Positions 51,948 to 60,801 of a stretch of 64,000 nt of DNA are shown in pieces. The notes under the pieces are model-generated. The model searched no databases. It had not been told where the DNA came from and saw only the letters and a list, made by a program, of their open reading frames with translations. A program made the translations under genes and the position numbers. This DNA is from Bacillota bacterium (GTDB taxonomy: Bacteria > Bacillota > Clostridia > Acetivibrionales > DSM-1351), in assembly GCA_023390335.1 (NCBI GenBank), contig JAEWCZ010000091.1:1-64000 (forward strand). Reading direction: 5' to 3'. Each line of letters begins with the position of its first letter. Within the stretch, counting starts at the first letter, position 1.

Positions 51948-53414
51948 TTATCTATTTTTGTTTTCTATAGCTATTTTATATAATTCTAAGTATTTAAGAC
52001 AAGGCTTCTTCCAAGAAAAATCACTTTTCAATGCTCTAACAACTAATTTTTCCCACTCTTGTGTTTGTTCATAATAAACATGTATTGCCCTTTTTAGCGT
52101 ATCCTCAAATTCTTTCTCGTTAAATGTTGTAAAAGAAAATCCATTTCCGTTTTTTCTATCCTGATCATAATCTATTACAGTTTCAGCAAGTCCACCTGTA
52201 GCCCTTACAACAGGAATTGTACCGTATCTGAAACTAATAATCTGTCCTAAGCCGCACGGTTCAAAACGAGAAGGCATTAAGAACATATCAGATGAAGCGT
52301 ATATCTTTTTAGCCAGTTTTTGATTAAATTCCAAAAAAACTGCTACATTTTCGGGGTACTTTTTCTCAAGTTCCTTAAATGAGTTATGATAGTCTTCATC
52401 CCCGATTCCAAGAACAGCCAGCTGTATATCCTTCTCTTTTATAAATCTGTTTATACATCCCAGAATCAATTCCAGCCCCTTCTGGCGTGTCAATCGTGTA
52501 ATAATTGCCAATAGCGGCGCATTACTTTGAGCTAAACCGAATTCTTTCTGAAAACTTCTCTTGTTTTCTTTTTTATTCCATGGAGTTTTAGAGTCAAAGC
52601 ACTCATACAAGTCCTCATTTCTTCCGGGATCGAATTCCTCGTATGATATACCATTTACAATACCGAAAAGGTCTTTTTTTCGGTTATTAAGTATACCCTC
52701 CATTTTTTCACCATATTCAGTTGAAAGAATTTCCTGCGCATACTGCTTGCTTACAGTATTTATTATATCAGAATATACAAGTCCACATTTCATAAAGCTG
52801 AACATACCATAAAACTCGGCTTTCTCATAAGTAAAGAAGTCTTCCTGCACGTTAAGAAAACCACATGTTTCAGCACCGAAATTCCCTTGATATTCAAGAT
52901 TGTGAATAGTATAAACCGTAGCAATATCTTTATAAAAATCCTGCTTAGCATATTTCTCTTTCAGAAGCAAACATAAAGGACCTGTATGCCAATCATTGCA
53001 ATGAATAATATCTGGCTTGAAGTCAATATAAGGCAACATTTCAAGGGCTGCCTTGCACAGCAAAATAAATCTTTGTGCATCGTCGTGGTAGCAATATATA
53101 CTATCTCTATAATAATAATGATAGTTTTCTATAAAATAGACCTTAACTTCTTCTGAGTCTGAAACAGGTATACATCCTTCCTTGATTACACATGTTTCTT
53201 TTCTATCGCCCATTTCAACAGGAAAATCGGTAACATAAGCCAACTCTGTATCTATACTTTTGTATCGCGGCATGAGTACTCTTACGTCTTGCCCTAATAA
53301 AGTTAACTCCTTTGGGAGAGAACCTGCAACGTCAGCTAAGCCCCCGGTCTTTGCAAACGGGTCAACTTCTGCGGATACAAAAAGAACTTTCAATTTTTTA
53401 TTAAATAATTCCAC
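51948..53414 (-). CDS. glgA: glycogen synthase
   Basis: A 488-residue GT5 enzyme extending alpha-1,4-glucan from ADP-glucose. The N-terminal ADP-glucose motif is AKTGGLADVAGSLPKEL (KTGGL). The C-terminal Rossmann domain contains RLTRQKGLELILG and the catalytic SRFEPCGLGQIISFRYGT. The start is GTG at 53414 with GGAGG upstream. Other glg genes are absent here, so the pathway is scattered. Glycogen is a sporulation-linked reserve in clostridia. Confidence 0.96.
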   Translation of the reverse strand: MELFNKKLKVLFVSAEVDPFAKTGGLADVAGSLPKELTLLGQDVRVLMPRYKSIDTELAYVTDFPVEMGDRKETCVIKEGCIPVSDSEEVKVYFIENYHYYYRDSIYCYHDDAQRFILLCKAALEMLPYIDFKPDIIHCNDWHTGPLCLLLKEKYAKQDFYKDIATVYTIHNLEYQGNFGAETCGFLNVQEDFFTYEKAEFYGMFSFMKCGLVYSDIINTVSKQYAQEILSTEYGEKMEGILNNRKKDLFGIVNGISYEEFDPGRNEDLYECFDSKTPWNKKENKRSFQKEFGLAQSNAPLLAIITRLTRQKGLELILGCINRFIKEKDIQLAVLGIGDEDYHNSFKELEKKYPENVAVFLEFNQKLAKKIYASSDMFLMPSRFEPCGLGQIISFRYGTIPVVRATGGLAETVIDYDQDRKNGNGFSFTTFNEKEFEDTLKRAIHVYYEQTQEWEKLVVRALKSDFSWKKPCLKYLELYKIAIENKNR

Positions 53415-53431
53415 CTAATACCTCCAAAATA

Positions 53432-54898
53432 CTAGTTGTTAATCAGCTCTTTAATCATATTAATAAATAGATCTGATATTCTTGGATCAAACTGAATCCC
53501 CTTACATCTCTCAATTTCATTAATTGCCACTTCCATAGTCATACCCCTTCGGTATGTTCTGTCACTTGTCATTGCATCAAAAGCATCGGCTATACATAGT
53601 ATTCTTCCTAATAGACTGATTTCTTCACCCTTCAGTCCATTAGGATAGCCCCCGCCATTATACTTTTCGTGGTGCTCTAAAATTGCTTTTAAACCGTTTC
53701 TTAAAAATTCTACATTTCTTAATATATTATATGAAATCAATGGATGCTTTTTTATTTCTTCATATTCACAATCAGTCAATCTGTCCGATTTATTTAGAAT
53801 TGAAGCCGATACTCCTATCTTCCCTATATCGTGTAAAATAGCCGCATATCTTAAATCCTGTATATCATCTTCATCCAGATTCATACGAGCAGCAATCTCA
53901 CATGAAATTTCCATCACTCGTTGGCAATGTCCGCTGGTATAAGCATCCTTTGCCTCGATTGCATTTACTAAAGACATAACAGTTTGAATATATCCTGTAT
54001 TCAGGCTTTCAGAATACTTTAATAGTTCTTCATTTTTTTGGCGAAGTTCATCTTTGGCTTTATTGAGTCTTTCAATATTATCATTTAAATCGTCGTTTAC
54101 CGCAGCAGTTTCCTCATAAAGGGCTTCTATTTCCTGCTTTTGTAGATATACATCATTTATTAGTTGAGATTTATACATGGCAACCGCTGCATAATTTGCC
54201 AGACTTTGAAGAAAGATAAGGTTTACTTTTTTAAATGAATTCTTGTTTTTTGTTTCAAGAAAAATAACACCTAACTGTTCATCTGATATGTTAAGTGGTA
54301 TTACTAGCTTGTCTCCCAATATGCCCCTTTTTTTGATTTCAATTGCACATTTTACCACAACTGAATTTGTATTAAAACATTGTGTTACAACAGAATCTTC
54401 ATCAAAGTATTTCCCTACTTCTCCAAACACTTCTTCTCCCAATTCATATTTACAATATATATCTTGAGAATTTATATCCTTGAAGCAAATAAGGCATCTG
54501 TCACACCCTGTAAACTTTTTAAATACATCGTATACATATTTAATTATATTTTCTATTTCAATTGTTGAATTAAATTTTTCCGAAGTAATACTTAAAGCTT
54601 CCAACTGGTTTTGTTTCTCCACAAGAAGTTTTAAAGTCTTAAAGTAGCTTTTTCCCGCTATTGTATTATGAAGGTATTCATTTTGCTGGAGACTTCCATA
54701 TTTCTCTATATTCTTTCGATTTTTTCTATCTATAACAATATATTCACAAATATCATATGTTAAAAAAACAATACCTAAACCAGCACTTATAGCCAACGGT
54801 TCCATAGACTTAATGAAAATTCCGTAAACAAAGCATGGTAAAGCTATAGCGCATATAATTATTTTAACTAGATGTGAATGATACTTGCTTAAGTTCAT
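53432..54898 (-). CDS. HD-GYP c-di-GMP phosphodiesterase with GAF domain
   Basis: A ~488-residue membrane-associated protein. CTGGAGG selects the ATG at 54898. Two membrane helices (residues 8-50) precede a GAF domain (about 95-255) and a coiled coil (260-310). The HD-GYP domain follows, with HCQRVMEISCEIAARM, the metal-binding HDIGKIG and the signature HHEKYNGGGYPNGL, all intact. The fold hydrolyses c-di-GMP to GMP. Together with the diguanylate cyclase at 47432, synthesis and breakdown of the messenger bracket the FtsA-like, nth and glgA genes. Confidence 0.93.
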   Translation of the reverse strand: MNLSKYHSHLVKIIICAIALPCFVYGIFIKSMEPLAISAGLGIVFLTYDICEYIVIDRKNRKNIEKYGSLQQNEYLHNTIAGKSYFKTLKLLVEKQNQLEALSITSEKFNSTIEIENIIKYVYDVFKKFTGCDRCLICFKDINSQDIYCKYELGEEVFGEVGKYFDEDSVVTQCFNTNSVVVKCAIEIKKRGILGDKLVIPLNISDEQLGVIFLETKNKNSFKKVNLIFLQSLANYAAVAMYKSQLINDVYLQKQEIEALYEETAAVNDDLNDNIERLNKAKDELRQKNEELLKYSESLNTGYIQTVMSLVNAIEAKDAYTSGHCQRVMEISCEIAARMNLDEDDIQDLRYAAILHDIGKIGVSASILNKSDRLTDCEYEEIKKHPLISYNILRNVEFLRNGLKAILEHHEKYNGGGYPNGLKGEEISLLGRILCIADAFDAMTSDRTYRRGMTMEVAINEIERCKGIQFDPRISDLFINMIKELINN

Positions 54899-55046
54899 AT
54901 ATGCCTCCAGCATTTTATATAATTCCAGAAAAATCCTTAGATTATATATCTAATTGTAAATTTTTTTTTACTTATTAGCAATACAATTTAATTATTACCT
55001 TAATTTTTTTTTATTTTCCTATAGTTTTATAAAAACATAAAAATAA

Positions 55047-55091
55047 GAAAGCTGCCCAATGAAACAATAAATTGTTCACAAGACAGCTTTC
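55047..55091 (-). terminator. terminator of the HtrA-type protease gene
   Basis: GAAAGCTG-C and G-CAGCTTTC stem; the minus strand runs on into a T-rich stretch. Confidence 0.75.
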
Positions 55092-55105
55092 TACATAAAT
55101 GTTAT

Positions 55106-56671
55106 TTACTTTGTTTCACCTAATTTTGCCTGAACAGTTTTTGTATTTCCATCTCTGAAGATCTCGATTTTAACCACATCTCCGGGTTTCATCTTATTCT
55201 TGATGTCCTCAAGCTGATCATAGGATTTAACTGTTTTATTGTTAAATTTGGTTATTACATCTCCTGGCATTATACCTGCTTTAGCAGCTGCACCAAAAAG
55301 TTCAACATCTGCCACATATACACCTGCCGGCATATTATTTGCCTTTGCAATATCTTCGGTGTATTGCTCATTAACTGTAATTCCAAGATAAGGTTTTGCA
55401 ATGTAGGTTTTAGTCATAAGTTCATCTGCTATTCTTTTTGCTTCGTTTACTGGAATTGCAAAACCAAGTCCTTCAAATCCTGTTGCAACCATTTTGACTG
55501 TATTTACTCCAATAAGCTGACCCTTAATATTAACCAATGCACCACCACTGTTTCCTGGGTTTATGGCTGCATCTGTCTGAACAAGCCTTATTCTTTTTCC
55601 TCCATCCAACTGAACGGTTCTGTTTAGTCCGCTAATTACACCGTATGTCAGAGAACCCATGTATTCAAGGCCACCCGGATTGCCTATTGCAATGGCAGGT
55701 TCACCTATTTTAATGTCATCTGAATTACCAAACTCTATAACAGGTAAATTTGTCTCATTTATTTTTAAAACAGCAAGGTCTGTTTTAGAATCGTAGCCTT
55801 TAACCGTTGCAGAATATGGCTTGTCAATTCTGTTTGGGAGGAACACTTCAATTTTAGCGTCATTTCTTATGCCTCTGGTCTTATCATTCAAAGCACCTTC
55901 TATTACGTGATGGTTTGTAAGGATGTATCCATCCGCGCTTATTATTATTCCTGAACCTTCACCACCCTCAGACTGAACTCCGAATAATTCATTGGTATTC
56001 CGATAAGTTGTTTTAATACCAACTACTGACGGACCAACTTTTTCTGCAACACTAGTTACGGCTGATTCCCCGGTTTGTACTATTTCGACTCTCTTTAATT
56101 CACCGCTAGCTTTTGGCTGAGTACTCTCTGTTTTAAGACCCGGAAAATTATTTCCAAGATAGTCTTTTACATGGGGTTGTACAATAGGTGCTATAAAAAT
56201 CATTAACAATGCAAGAAGTGCTGCTCCAGCAAGTGAACTGACAGCAGATACCAATACATATTTCCATGCATTTGACTTTTTAGCATTTGTTTTTTTATAG
56301 CTTTCCTTGTAATAGTTATTATATGCCGGATTCGCTTCTTCTTGCGTTTCCCAATTGTCAACTTTTCCGCTTAAATCTGGTGTATCAACCACTTGCGTAG
56401 GTTGTGATTCTTGTGAGTTAAAATTGTAATTGTCGGCAACAGTGTCTTGATTATTATTTTCTCCGGCTATATTATCTACCGGCTCCTTATTATCACTTAC
56501 AGGACTCATCGTTTCATATTGGCTACCGCTATTTGTGTTGTCGTCCTGATTTGTATTTACAGACCCCTGTGATTCGTAATTGCTATTTACTTCATAAGTG
56601 CCATTATCATTTTGCGGCTGGTCACTAATGGAACCATTTTCATTTATCTTATCGTCTCTATCGTCGATCAT
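55106..56671 (-). CDS. HtrA/DegP-type trypsin-like serine protease with PDZ domain
   Basis: A 521-residue membrane-tethered protease. An acidic, Asn/Gln-rich cytoplasmic N-terminus (1-125) precedes one membrane helix (about 138-165), a protease domain (about 205-410) and a PDZ domain (420-515). The catalytic triad is visible: His in ILTNHHVIEG, Asp in SKTDLAVLKI, Ser in NPGNSGGALV. Such proteins degrade misfolded exported proteins. The two-component pair directly upstream (56744-58956) probably controls it, as CssRS controls HtrA in B. subtilis; the pairing is inferred from position. GGAAGGGGAG precedes the ATG. Confidence 0.95.
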   Translation of the reverse strand: MIDDRDDKINENGSISDQPQNDNGTYEVNSNYESQGSVNTNQDDNTNSGSQYETMSPVSDNKEPVDNIAGENNNQDTVADNYNFNSQESQPTQVVDTPDLSGKVDNWETQEEANPAYNNYYKESYKKTNAKKSNAWKYVLVSAVSSLAGAALLALLMIFIAPIVQPHVKDYLGNNFPGLKTESTQPKASGELKRVEIVQTGESAVTSVAEKVGPSVVGIKTTYRNTNELFGVQSEGGEGSGIIISADGYILTNHHVIEGALNDKTRGIRNDAKIEVFLPNRIDKPYSATVKGYDSKTDLAVLKINETNLPVIEFGNSDDIKIGEPAIAIGNPGGLEYMGSLTYGVISGLNRTVQLDGGKRIRLVQTDAAINPGNSGGALVNIKGQLIGVNTVKMVATGFEGLGFAIPVNEAKRIADELMTKTYIAKPYLGITVNEQYTEDIAKANNMPAGVYVADVELFGAAAKAGIMPGDVITKFNNKTVKSYDQLEDIKNKMKPGDVVKIEIFRDGNTKTVQAKLGETK

Positions 56672-56743
56672 TATGAAGTCTCCCCTTCCTTTTTCTATAG
56701 TTTTATTTTAATGGTGTATTTTTAAAAAAGTATGAACAAAGTG

Positions 56744-58270
56744 TTAATCTTCATTGTGACTTTTATAATAATCAAGTGCAAACGTAAACTTTGTCCCTTT
56801 ACCAATTTCACTTTCCACCCATATGTCCTGCTTATGTTCAGTTATAATATTCTTAACTATTGCTAAGCCTAGGCCGGTGCCAGTTTTATCCTTTCCTCTG
56901 GATTTATCTGATTTGTAAAATCTGTCCCAGATTCTTTTTTTATCATCATTATCTATTCCGATACCGTTATCTTTTACTGATATATAAACCTTCTCTTTAT
57001 TCTTTGCAGTTTCAACAATTATCTTACCATTTTCATTTGAAAATTTTACGGCATTGTGTAAAAGATTTATAATAACACGTTCAATGGAATCTTTATCAGC
57101 CAGTACCATCATGCTGTCAGTATCAAAATTTGCCTCAATTGCCAAATTCTTTGAGGTAATTAATGTTTCCAGCTTAATAACACAGATTCTGACTAACTCG
57201 TTTATGTCAAAAGGCTTCATAGATATCGTCAACTCACCGGATTCCATTTTGGCCAGATCCAGAAGATCATTTACCAATCTGTTAAGCCTGTTTGTTTCAT
57301 CACGCACAATCGTTAGGTAGTCTTTTTGCTTATCAGGCGGTATAGTACCGTCAAGAATACCTTCGATAAAACCTCTTATGGAAGTCATTGGCGTTCGTAG
57401 TTCATGGGAAACATTCGCAATAAATCCTCTTCTGAGTTCTTCTAGCCTTTGCAAATCTTCAACCATATGATTAAAACTATCCGCAAGCTGTCCGATTTCA
57501 TCCTGTGAACTAACAATAAGCCTTTTTTGAAAATCTCCCCCTGCAATTATTTTTGCGGCATTGTTAATCTGTTTTAAGGGACGTGTAAATCTGATTGAAA
57601 ATATATAAACAAGAATTATTGCTAGAATTATGGCGACTCCACCTGATATAAGAAACAGGCTGAATACCGAGGTTCTTACTTTTTGAATTGCAGGTACCGG
57701 AGTATGCAGGTAAACAGCCGCTATTGTCTGCTGCTTCCCGTTAATTGGAATCACCTCAAATGGAAGTTGAATTGTAAGCCATGAACTGCCGTATTTTTTA
57801 AAAGCTTCATCAGTAAAATATCCAAAAAAGTTACCTCGTTCGGTATTATATTCTTTACCGTTGTTCATAACCTTTAAATACTGTCTTTTATCCGGCAGCT
57901 TAGGATATCCTGTTTCATCCACGTACTTCTTAAGTACATCGCTCATCTGGTCGTCGCTGGGTACAGTGATTAACACATGCCCTGTATTATCAACAATCCA
58001 AATAATAGAATTACTTGAAACGCTATACATTTCCAATGTTTGTCTAAAAATTCCCTGAACCAGCTGATTACTTCTATTGGGCATGTAATAATTGTCGAAG
58101 AAGACCTTAATATTTCTAGCACTCTCAAGAAGAGTATCAGTCTGCTGTCTTGTAACGAAACCATTTAAAAAGTAGTACAAAAAACCACCTGTAACTACGT
58201 AGCTTAAAACAAGCAGTCCTATAAAAACCACTACGAGCTTCTGAAATATTGTCTTTTTAAATCTGATCAT
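56744..58270 (-). CDS. membrane sensor histidine kinase (HAMP-HisKA)
   Basis: A 508-residue kinase. Membrane helices lie at about 12-35 and 200-222 around an extracellular sensor domain. A HAMP domain (IRFTRPLKQINNAAKIIAGG), then HisKA with the phospho-His in FIANVSHELRTPMTSI, and an HATPase domain (LLHNAVKFSNENG, KDNGIGIDN, GTGLGLAIVKNI) follow. Its ATG overlaps the last base of the regulator stop codon (58270), so the two are translationally coupled. It is upstream of the HtrA-type gene. Confidence 0.94.
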   Translation of the reverse strand: MIRFKKTIFQKLVVVFIGLLVLSYVVTGGFLYYFLNGFVTRQQTDTLLESARNIKVFFDNYYMPNRSNQLVQGIFRQTLEMYSVSSNSIIWIVDNTGHVLITVPSDDQMSDVLKKYVDETGYPKLPDKRQYLKVMNNGKEYNTERGNFFGYFTDEAFKKYGSSWLTIQLPFEVIPINGKQQTIAAVYLHTPVPAIQKVRTSVFSLFLISGGVAIILAIILVYIFSIRFTRPLKQINNAAKIIAGGDFQKRLIVSSQDEIGQLADSFNHMVEDLQRLEELRRGFIANVSHELRTPMTSIRGFIEGILDGTIPPDKQKDYLTIVRDETNRLNRLVNDLLDLAKMESGELTISMKPFDINELVRICVIKLETLITSKNLAIEANFDTDSMMVLADKDSIERVIINLLHNAVKFSNENGKIIVETAKNKEKVYISVKDNGIGIDNDDKKRIWDRFYKSDKSRGKDKTGTGLGLAIVKNIITEHKQDIWVESEIGKGTKFTFALDYYKSHNED

Positions 58271-58956
58271 TATCTCACCTCAAACTTATAGCCAACACCC
58301 CATACGGTTTTTAGCTGCCAAGGCTGACCTTCCAGATCTATTTTTTCACGAACTCTCTTAACATGAACATCAACAGTTCTGGAATCTCCATAAAAATCAA
58401 AGCCCCATACATGTTCCAACAACTGCTCCCTAGTAAAAACCTTGTTTGGGTTTGATGCCAGGAAAAACAACAGTTCCAGTTCCTTTGGAGGAAGTTCTAT
58501 CAGGTTGCCTTTGAGGCGGATTGTATAATTGCTTTTATTTATAATCAGATTTGGGAATGCAACTTCCAGTGTATCAACTTCCTTATGCTCATATCTTCTT
58601 AATACAGCCTTTACCCTTGCAACAAGCTCTTTAGGCTCAAAGGGTTTAACCATGTAGTCATCTGCTCCCAGCTCCAACCCAAGGACTTTGTCAAAGGTTT
58701 CACCTTTTGCAGTTAACATAATAATAGGTATGGAGCTTATCTTTCTTATTTCCCGGCATACCTGCCATCCGTCAATCCCTGGAAGCATAATATCCAGAAC
58801 TACTAGGCTAGGAGTCTGTATTTTAAATGTATCAACAGCGCTAAGTCCGTTATAAGCATAGAGAACTTCATAACCTTCTTTTTCAAGGTATAATCCTATC
58901 AATTCACATATATTTCTATCATCGTCAACTATTAATACTTTACTTTTACTACTCAT
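58270..58956 (-). CDS. OmpR/PhoB-family response regulator
   Basis: A 228-residue regulator. The receiver has VDDDRNICELIG, phospho-Asp in LVVLDIMLPGIDGW and Lys in YMVKPFEPKELV. The C-terminal winged helix contains LPPKELELLFFLASNPNKVF, then RTVDVHVKRVREKI. AAGGAG precedes the ATG. It heads the regulator-kinase-HtrA cluster. Confidence 0.94.
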   Translation of the reverse strand: MSSKSKVLIVDDDRNICELIGLYLEKEGYEVLYAYNGLSAVDTFKIQTPSLVVLDIMLPGIDGWQVCREIRKISSIPIIMLTAKGETFDKVLGLELGADDYMVKPFEPKELVARVKAVLRRYEHKEVDTLEVAFPNLIINKSNYTIRLKGNLIELPPKELELLFFLASNPNKVFTREQLLEHVWGFDFYGDSRTVDVHVKRVREKIDLEGQPWQLKTVWGVGYKFEVR

Positions 58957-59088
58957 AAGTACTCCTTGTTTTTGTATTAATTTTTTATCAATAAAATCAA
59001 TTTTATTATATCAATTCCGCATGGAAAAAGTAAAAAATTTTAAATTGTTAACAAAAAATTAAAATCAGGATATTGGGAAACATAAAAA

Positions 59089-59105
59089 ACCTCTTATTTA
59101 GAGGT
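59089..59105 (-). terminator. terminator of the 119-aa gene
   Basis: ACCTCT/AGAGGT hairpin with TTTTTTATG following on the minus strand. Confidence 0.65.
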
Positions 59106-59142
59106 AGAAATTTATCAGATAAATAGAGAGGATTAATCATTA

Positions 59143-59502
59143 TTAACGTCCTATAACCATTAGTGCGCAAAAAATACCAAGAATAGTAAGAACACACCAG
59201 AATATCATAATATTTTTTATAGTTGATAACTTATTATCAATGCTATCAAGTTTTTGAATAGCTTTTATAGATATATACTCAGATAATTCTTTATCTGAAA
59301 CTTCTTCTGATATTTCAGTATAGAAACGTATATTCCCAACAGTATCTTCTCCTACTTTATAGAGTTGTCTTATTTCATCAGGATTTTTTTTATATTTCTT
59401 TAATACTTCTTTATTTTCAGAATCTGATAGGTAAATACGCCGAAATGTTAATTCATGTGTTTTTAAGAAATCATCTTTAACGTTCTTTATATAACTATTC
59501 AT
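59143..59502 (-). CDS. hypothetical 119-aa tail-anchored protein
   Basis: A highly charged helical protein (residues 1-90, about one third Lys/Glu/Asp) ending in a single C-terminal membrane helix (NIMIFWCVLTILGIFCALMV). The charged part would be cytoplasmic. GCGGAGGT precedes the ATG. It is transcribed alone between spo0A and the two-component cluster. I recognise no family; composition suggests coiled-coil assembly. Confidence 0.7.
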   Translation of the reverse strand: MNSYIKNVKDDFLKTHELTFRRIYLSDSENKEVLKKYKKNPDEIRQLYKVGEDTVGNIRFYTEISEEVSDKELSEYISIKAIQKLDSIDNKLSTIKNIMIFWCVLTILGIFCALMVIGR

Positions 59503-59624
59503 CTGAAACCTCCGCTATTAACTTTATTTCCTATATTGTATAGTATATGGTAATTTATAACAATAAGATGTCAGAATTATTTGTTTCATAGGGCTTTTAT
59601 CCGCTACAGAAAAAACCACAAAAA

Positions 59625-59650
59625 AACTCCTCGACTAACATCGAGAAGTT
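59625..59650 (-). terminator. terminator of spo0A
   Basis: AACTCCTCGA/TCGAGAAGTT stem, with GTTTTTTTG following on the minus strand. Confidence 0.8.
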
Positions 59651-59681
59651 CATTTGATTTTTATTTGCTTGTAGGTCTTTC

Positions 59682-60527
59682 TTAGCTAACCTTCAATTCC
59701 AATCTCAGCTTATCGGCAATCATTGCAATAAACTCTGAATTGGTAGGTTTTCCCTTGCCGATATTTACTGTATAACCAAACAGTGCATCTATAGCCTCTA
59801 CCTGGCCTCTGCTCCATGCAACTTCAATGGCGTGGCGTATTGCTCTTTCAACTCTACTCGGAGTAGTATTATATTCCTTTGCGATACTGGGGTATAACAG
59901 TTTTGTAATAGAATTTATAACGTCAAGGTCTTTAACAACCATCATTATTGCGTCTCTCAAATACTGGTAACCCTTAATGTGTGCAGGCACTCCTATCTCA
60001 TGCATGACATTTGTAACTTCAACTTCAAGACTTCTTGAAGTATTATTAATGTGTGCGGGCTTCTTTTCATTGATAAATGAATCACTTTTATGTTGCGATA
60101 TGGAAGAATTCATTGATGTGGAAGTGCTAGCTGAAGGCAAATATGTGTTATCCTTAAGTTGTCTGATTCGGCTTACAAGAACATCCATATCAAATGGCTT
60201 CACTATGTAGTACTCCGCACCTAATGATAAAGCGCGTTGGGTAATCTTATCCTGTCCTACGGCAGAAAGAACAATAAATAATGGCTTTTTCTCAAGATTG
60301 GATGAAGCTATTTTTTCCAAAACACCCAATCCATCCAAATGCGGCATTATTATGTCCAGAATTGCTATGTCAGGAGTATTTTGAAGGATCAAATCAACTG
60401 CTTCGAATCCATCTCTTGCGAGACCCACAACCTCAATATCCTCCTGGTTGGATAAGTACTCGCATAAGATGTCACCAAATTCTCGGTTATCATCTGCGAT
60501 TAGAACTTCTATTTTTTTACTACTCAA
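59682..60527 (-). CDS. spo0A: stage 0 sporulation protein A, master sporulation regulator
   Basis: A 281-residue response regulator. The receiver domain has VLIADDNREFGDILCEYLSN, phospho-Asp in PDIAILDIIMPHLDGL and Lys in YYIVKPFDMD. A variable linker (about 130-165) follows, then the sporulation-specific DNA-binding domain with HEIGVPAHIKGYQYLRDAI and the recognition helix NTTPSRVERAIRHAIEVAWS. I choose a TTG start at 60527 (giving MSSKKIEVL) because GGGGGT lies just upstream; an ATG at 60560 would read through that site. It follows spoIVB in the standard recN-spoIVB-spo0A order. Its own promoter at 60577 carries a 0A-box-like sequence. Confidence 0.97.
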   Translation of the reverse strand: MSSKKIEVLIADDNREFGDILCEYLSNQEDIEVVGLARDGFEAVDLILQNTPDIAILDIIMPHLDGLGVLEKIASSNLEKKPLFIVLSAVGQDKITQRALSLGAEYYIVKPFDMDVLVSRIRQLKDNTYLPSASTSTSMNSSISQHKSDSFINEKKPAHINNTSRSLEVEVTNVMHEIGVPAHIKGYQYLRDAIMMVVKDLDVINSITKLLYPSIAKEYNTTPSRVERAIRHAIEVAWSRGQVEAIDALFGYTVNIGKGKPTNSEFIAMIADKLRLELKVS

Positions 60528-60576
60528 ACTGAAAACCCCCCATGTTTTTAATTTTTCCATTATATGTCATGTGTCT

Positions 60577-60605
60577 ATTATATTTTGAACTCGACATTAT
60601 TTCAA
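60577..60605 (-). promoter_or_regulatory. spo0A promoter with 0A-box-like sequence in the spacer
   Basis: On the minus strand TTGAAA (60605-60600), a 17-bp spacer and perfect TATAAT (60582-60577). Inside the spacer TGTCGAG (60596-60590) matches six of seven positions of the 0A box TGTCGAA. Spo0A-phosphate could therefore repress or modulate its own vegetative promoter. Confidence 0.65.
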
Positions 60606-60716
60606 GTTTTTTACACCAATTGCCAAGGATTTATTTTTTTAGAAATTTGAAAAATCCGCCGGATACTTATATTATAGCACACTTTGTAAGATTTTCAAAA
60701 ATTTATTTTAAATAAA

Positions 60717-60761
60717 AAACATTATATTATTACCCAAAAATAGGAATAAGTATAATGTTTT
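60717..60761 (-). terminator. terminator of spoIVB
   Basis: AAAACATTATA/TATAATGTTTT around a ~23-nt loop, with TTTTTTATT following on the minus strand. Confidence 0.7.
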
Positions 60762-60801
60762 CATTTATATTTATGTTACTTGCTGACATTTTATCTGTAG
60801 T

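Noticed and set aside
54914..55105. Additional small gene between the HD-GYP and HtrA genes
   Set aside because: The stretch is mainly A/T runs plus the HtrA terminator, without a start and ribosome-binding site.
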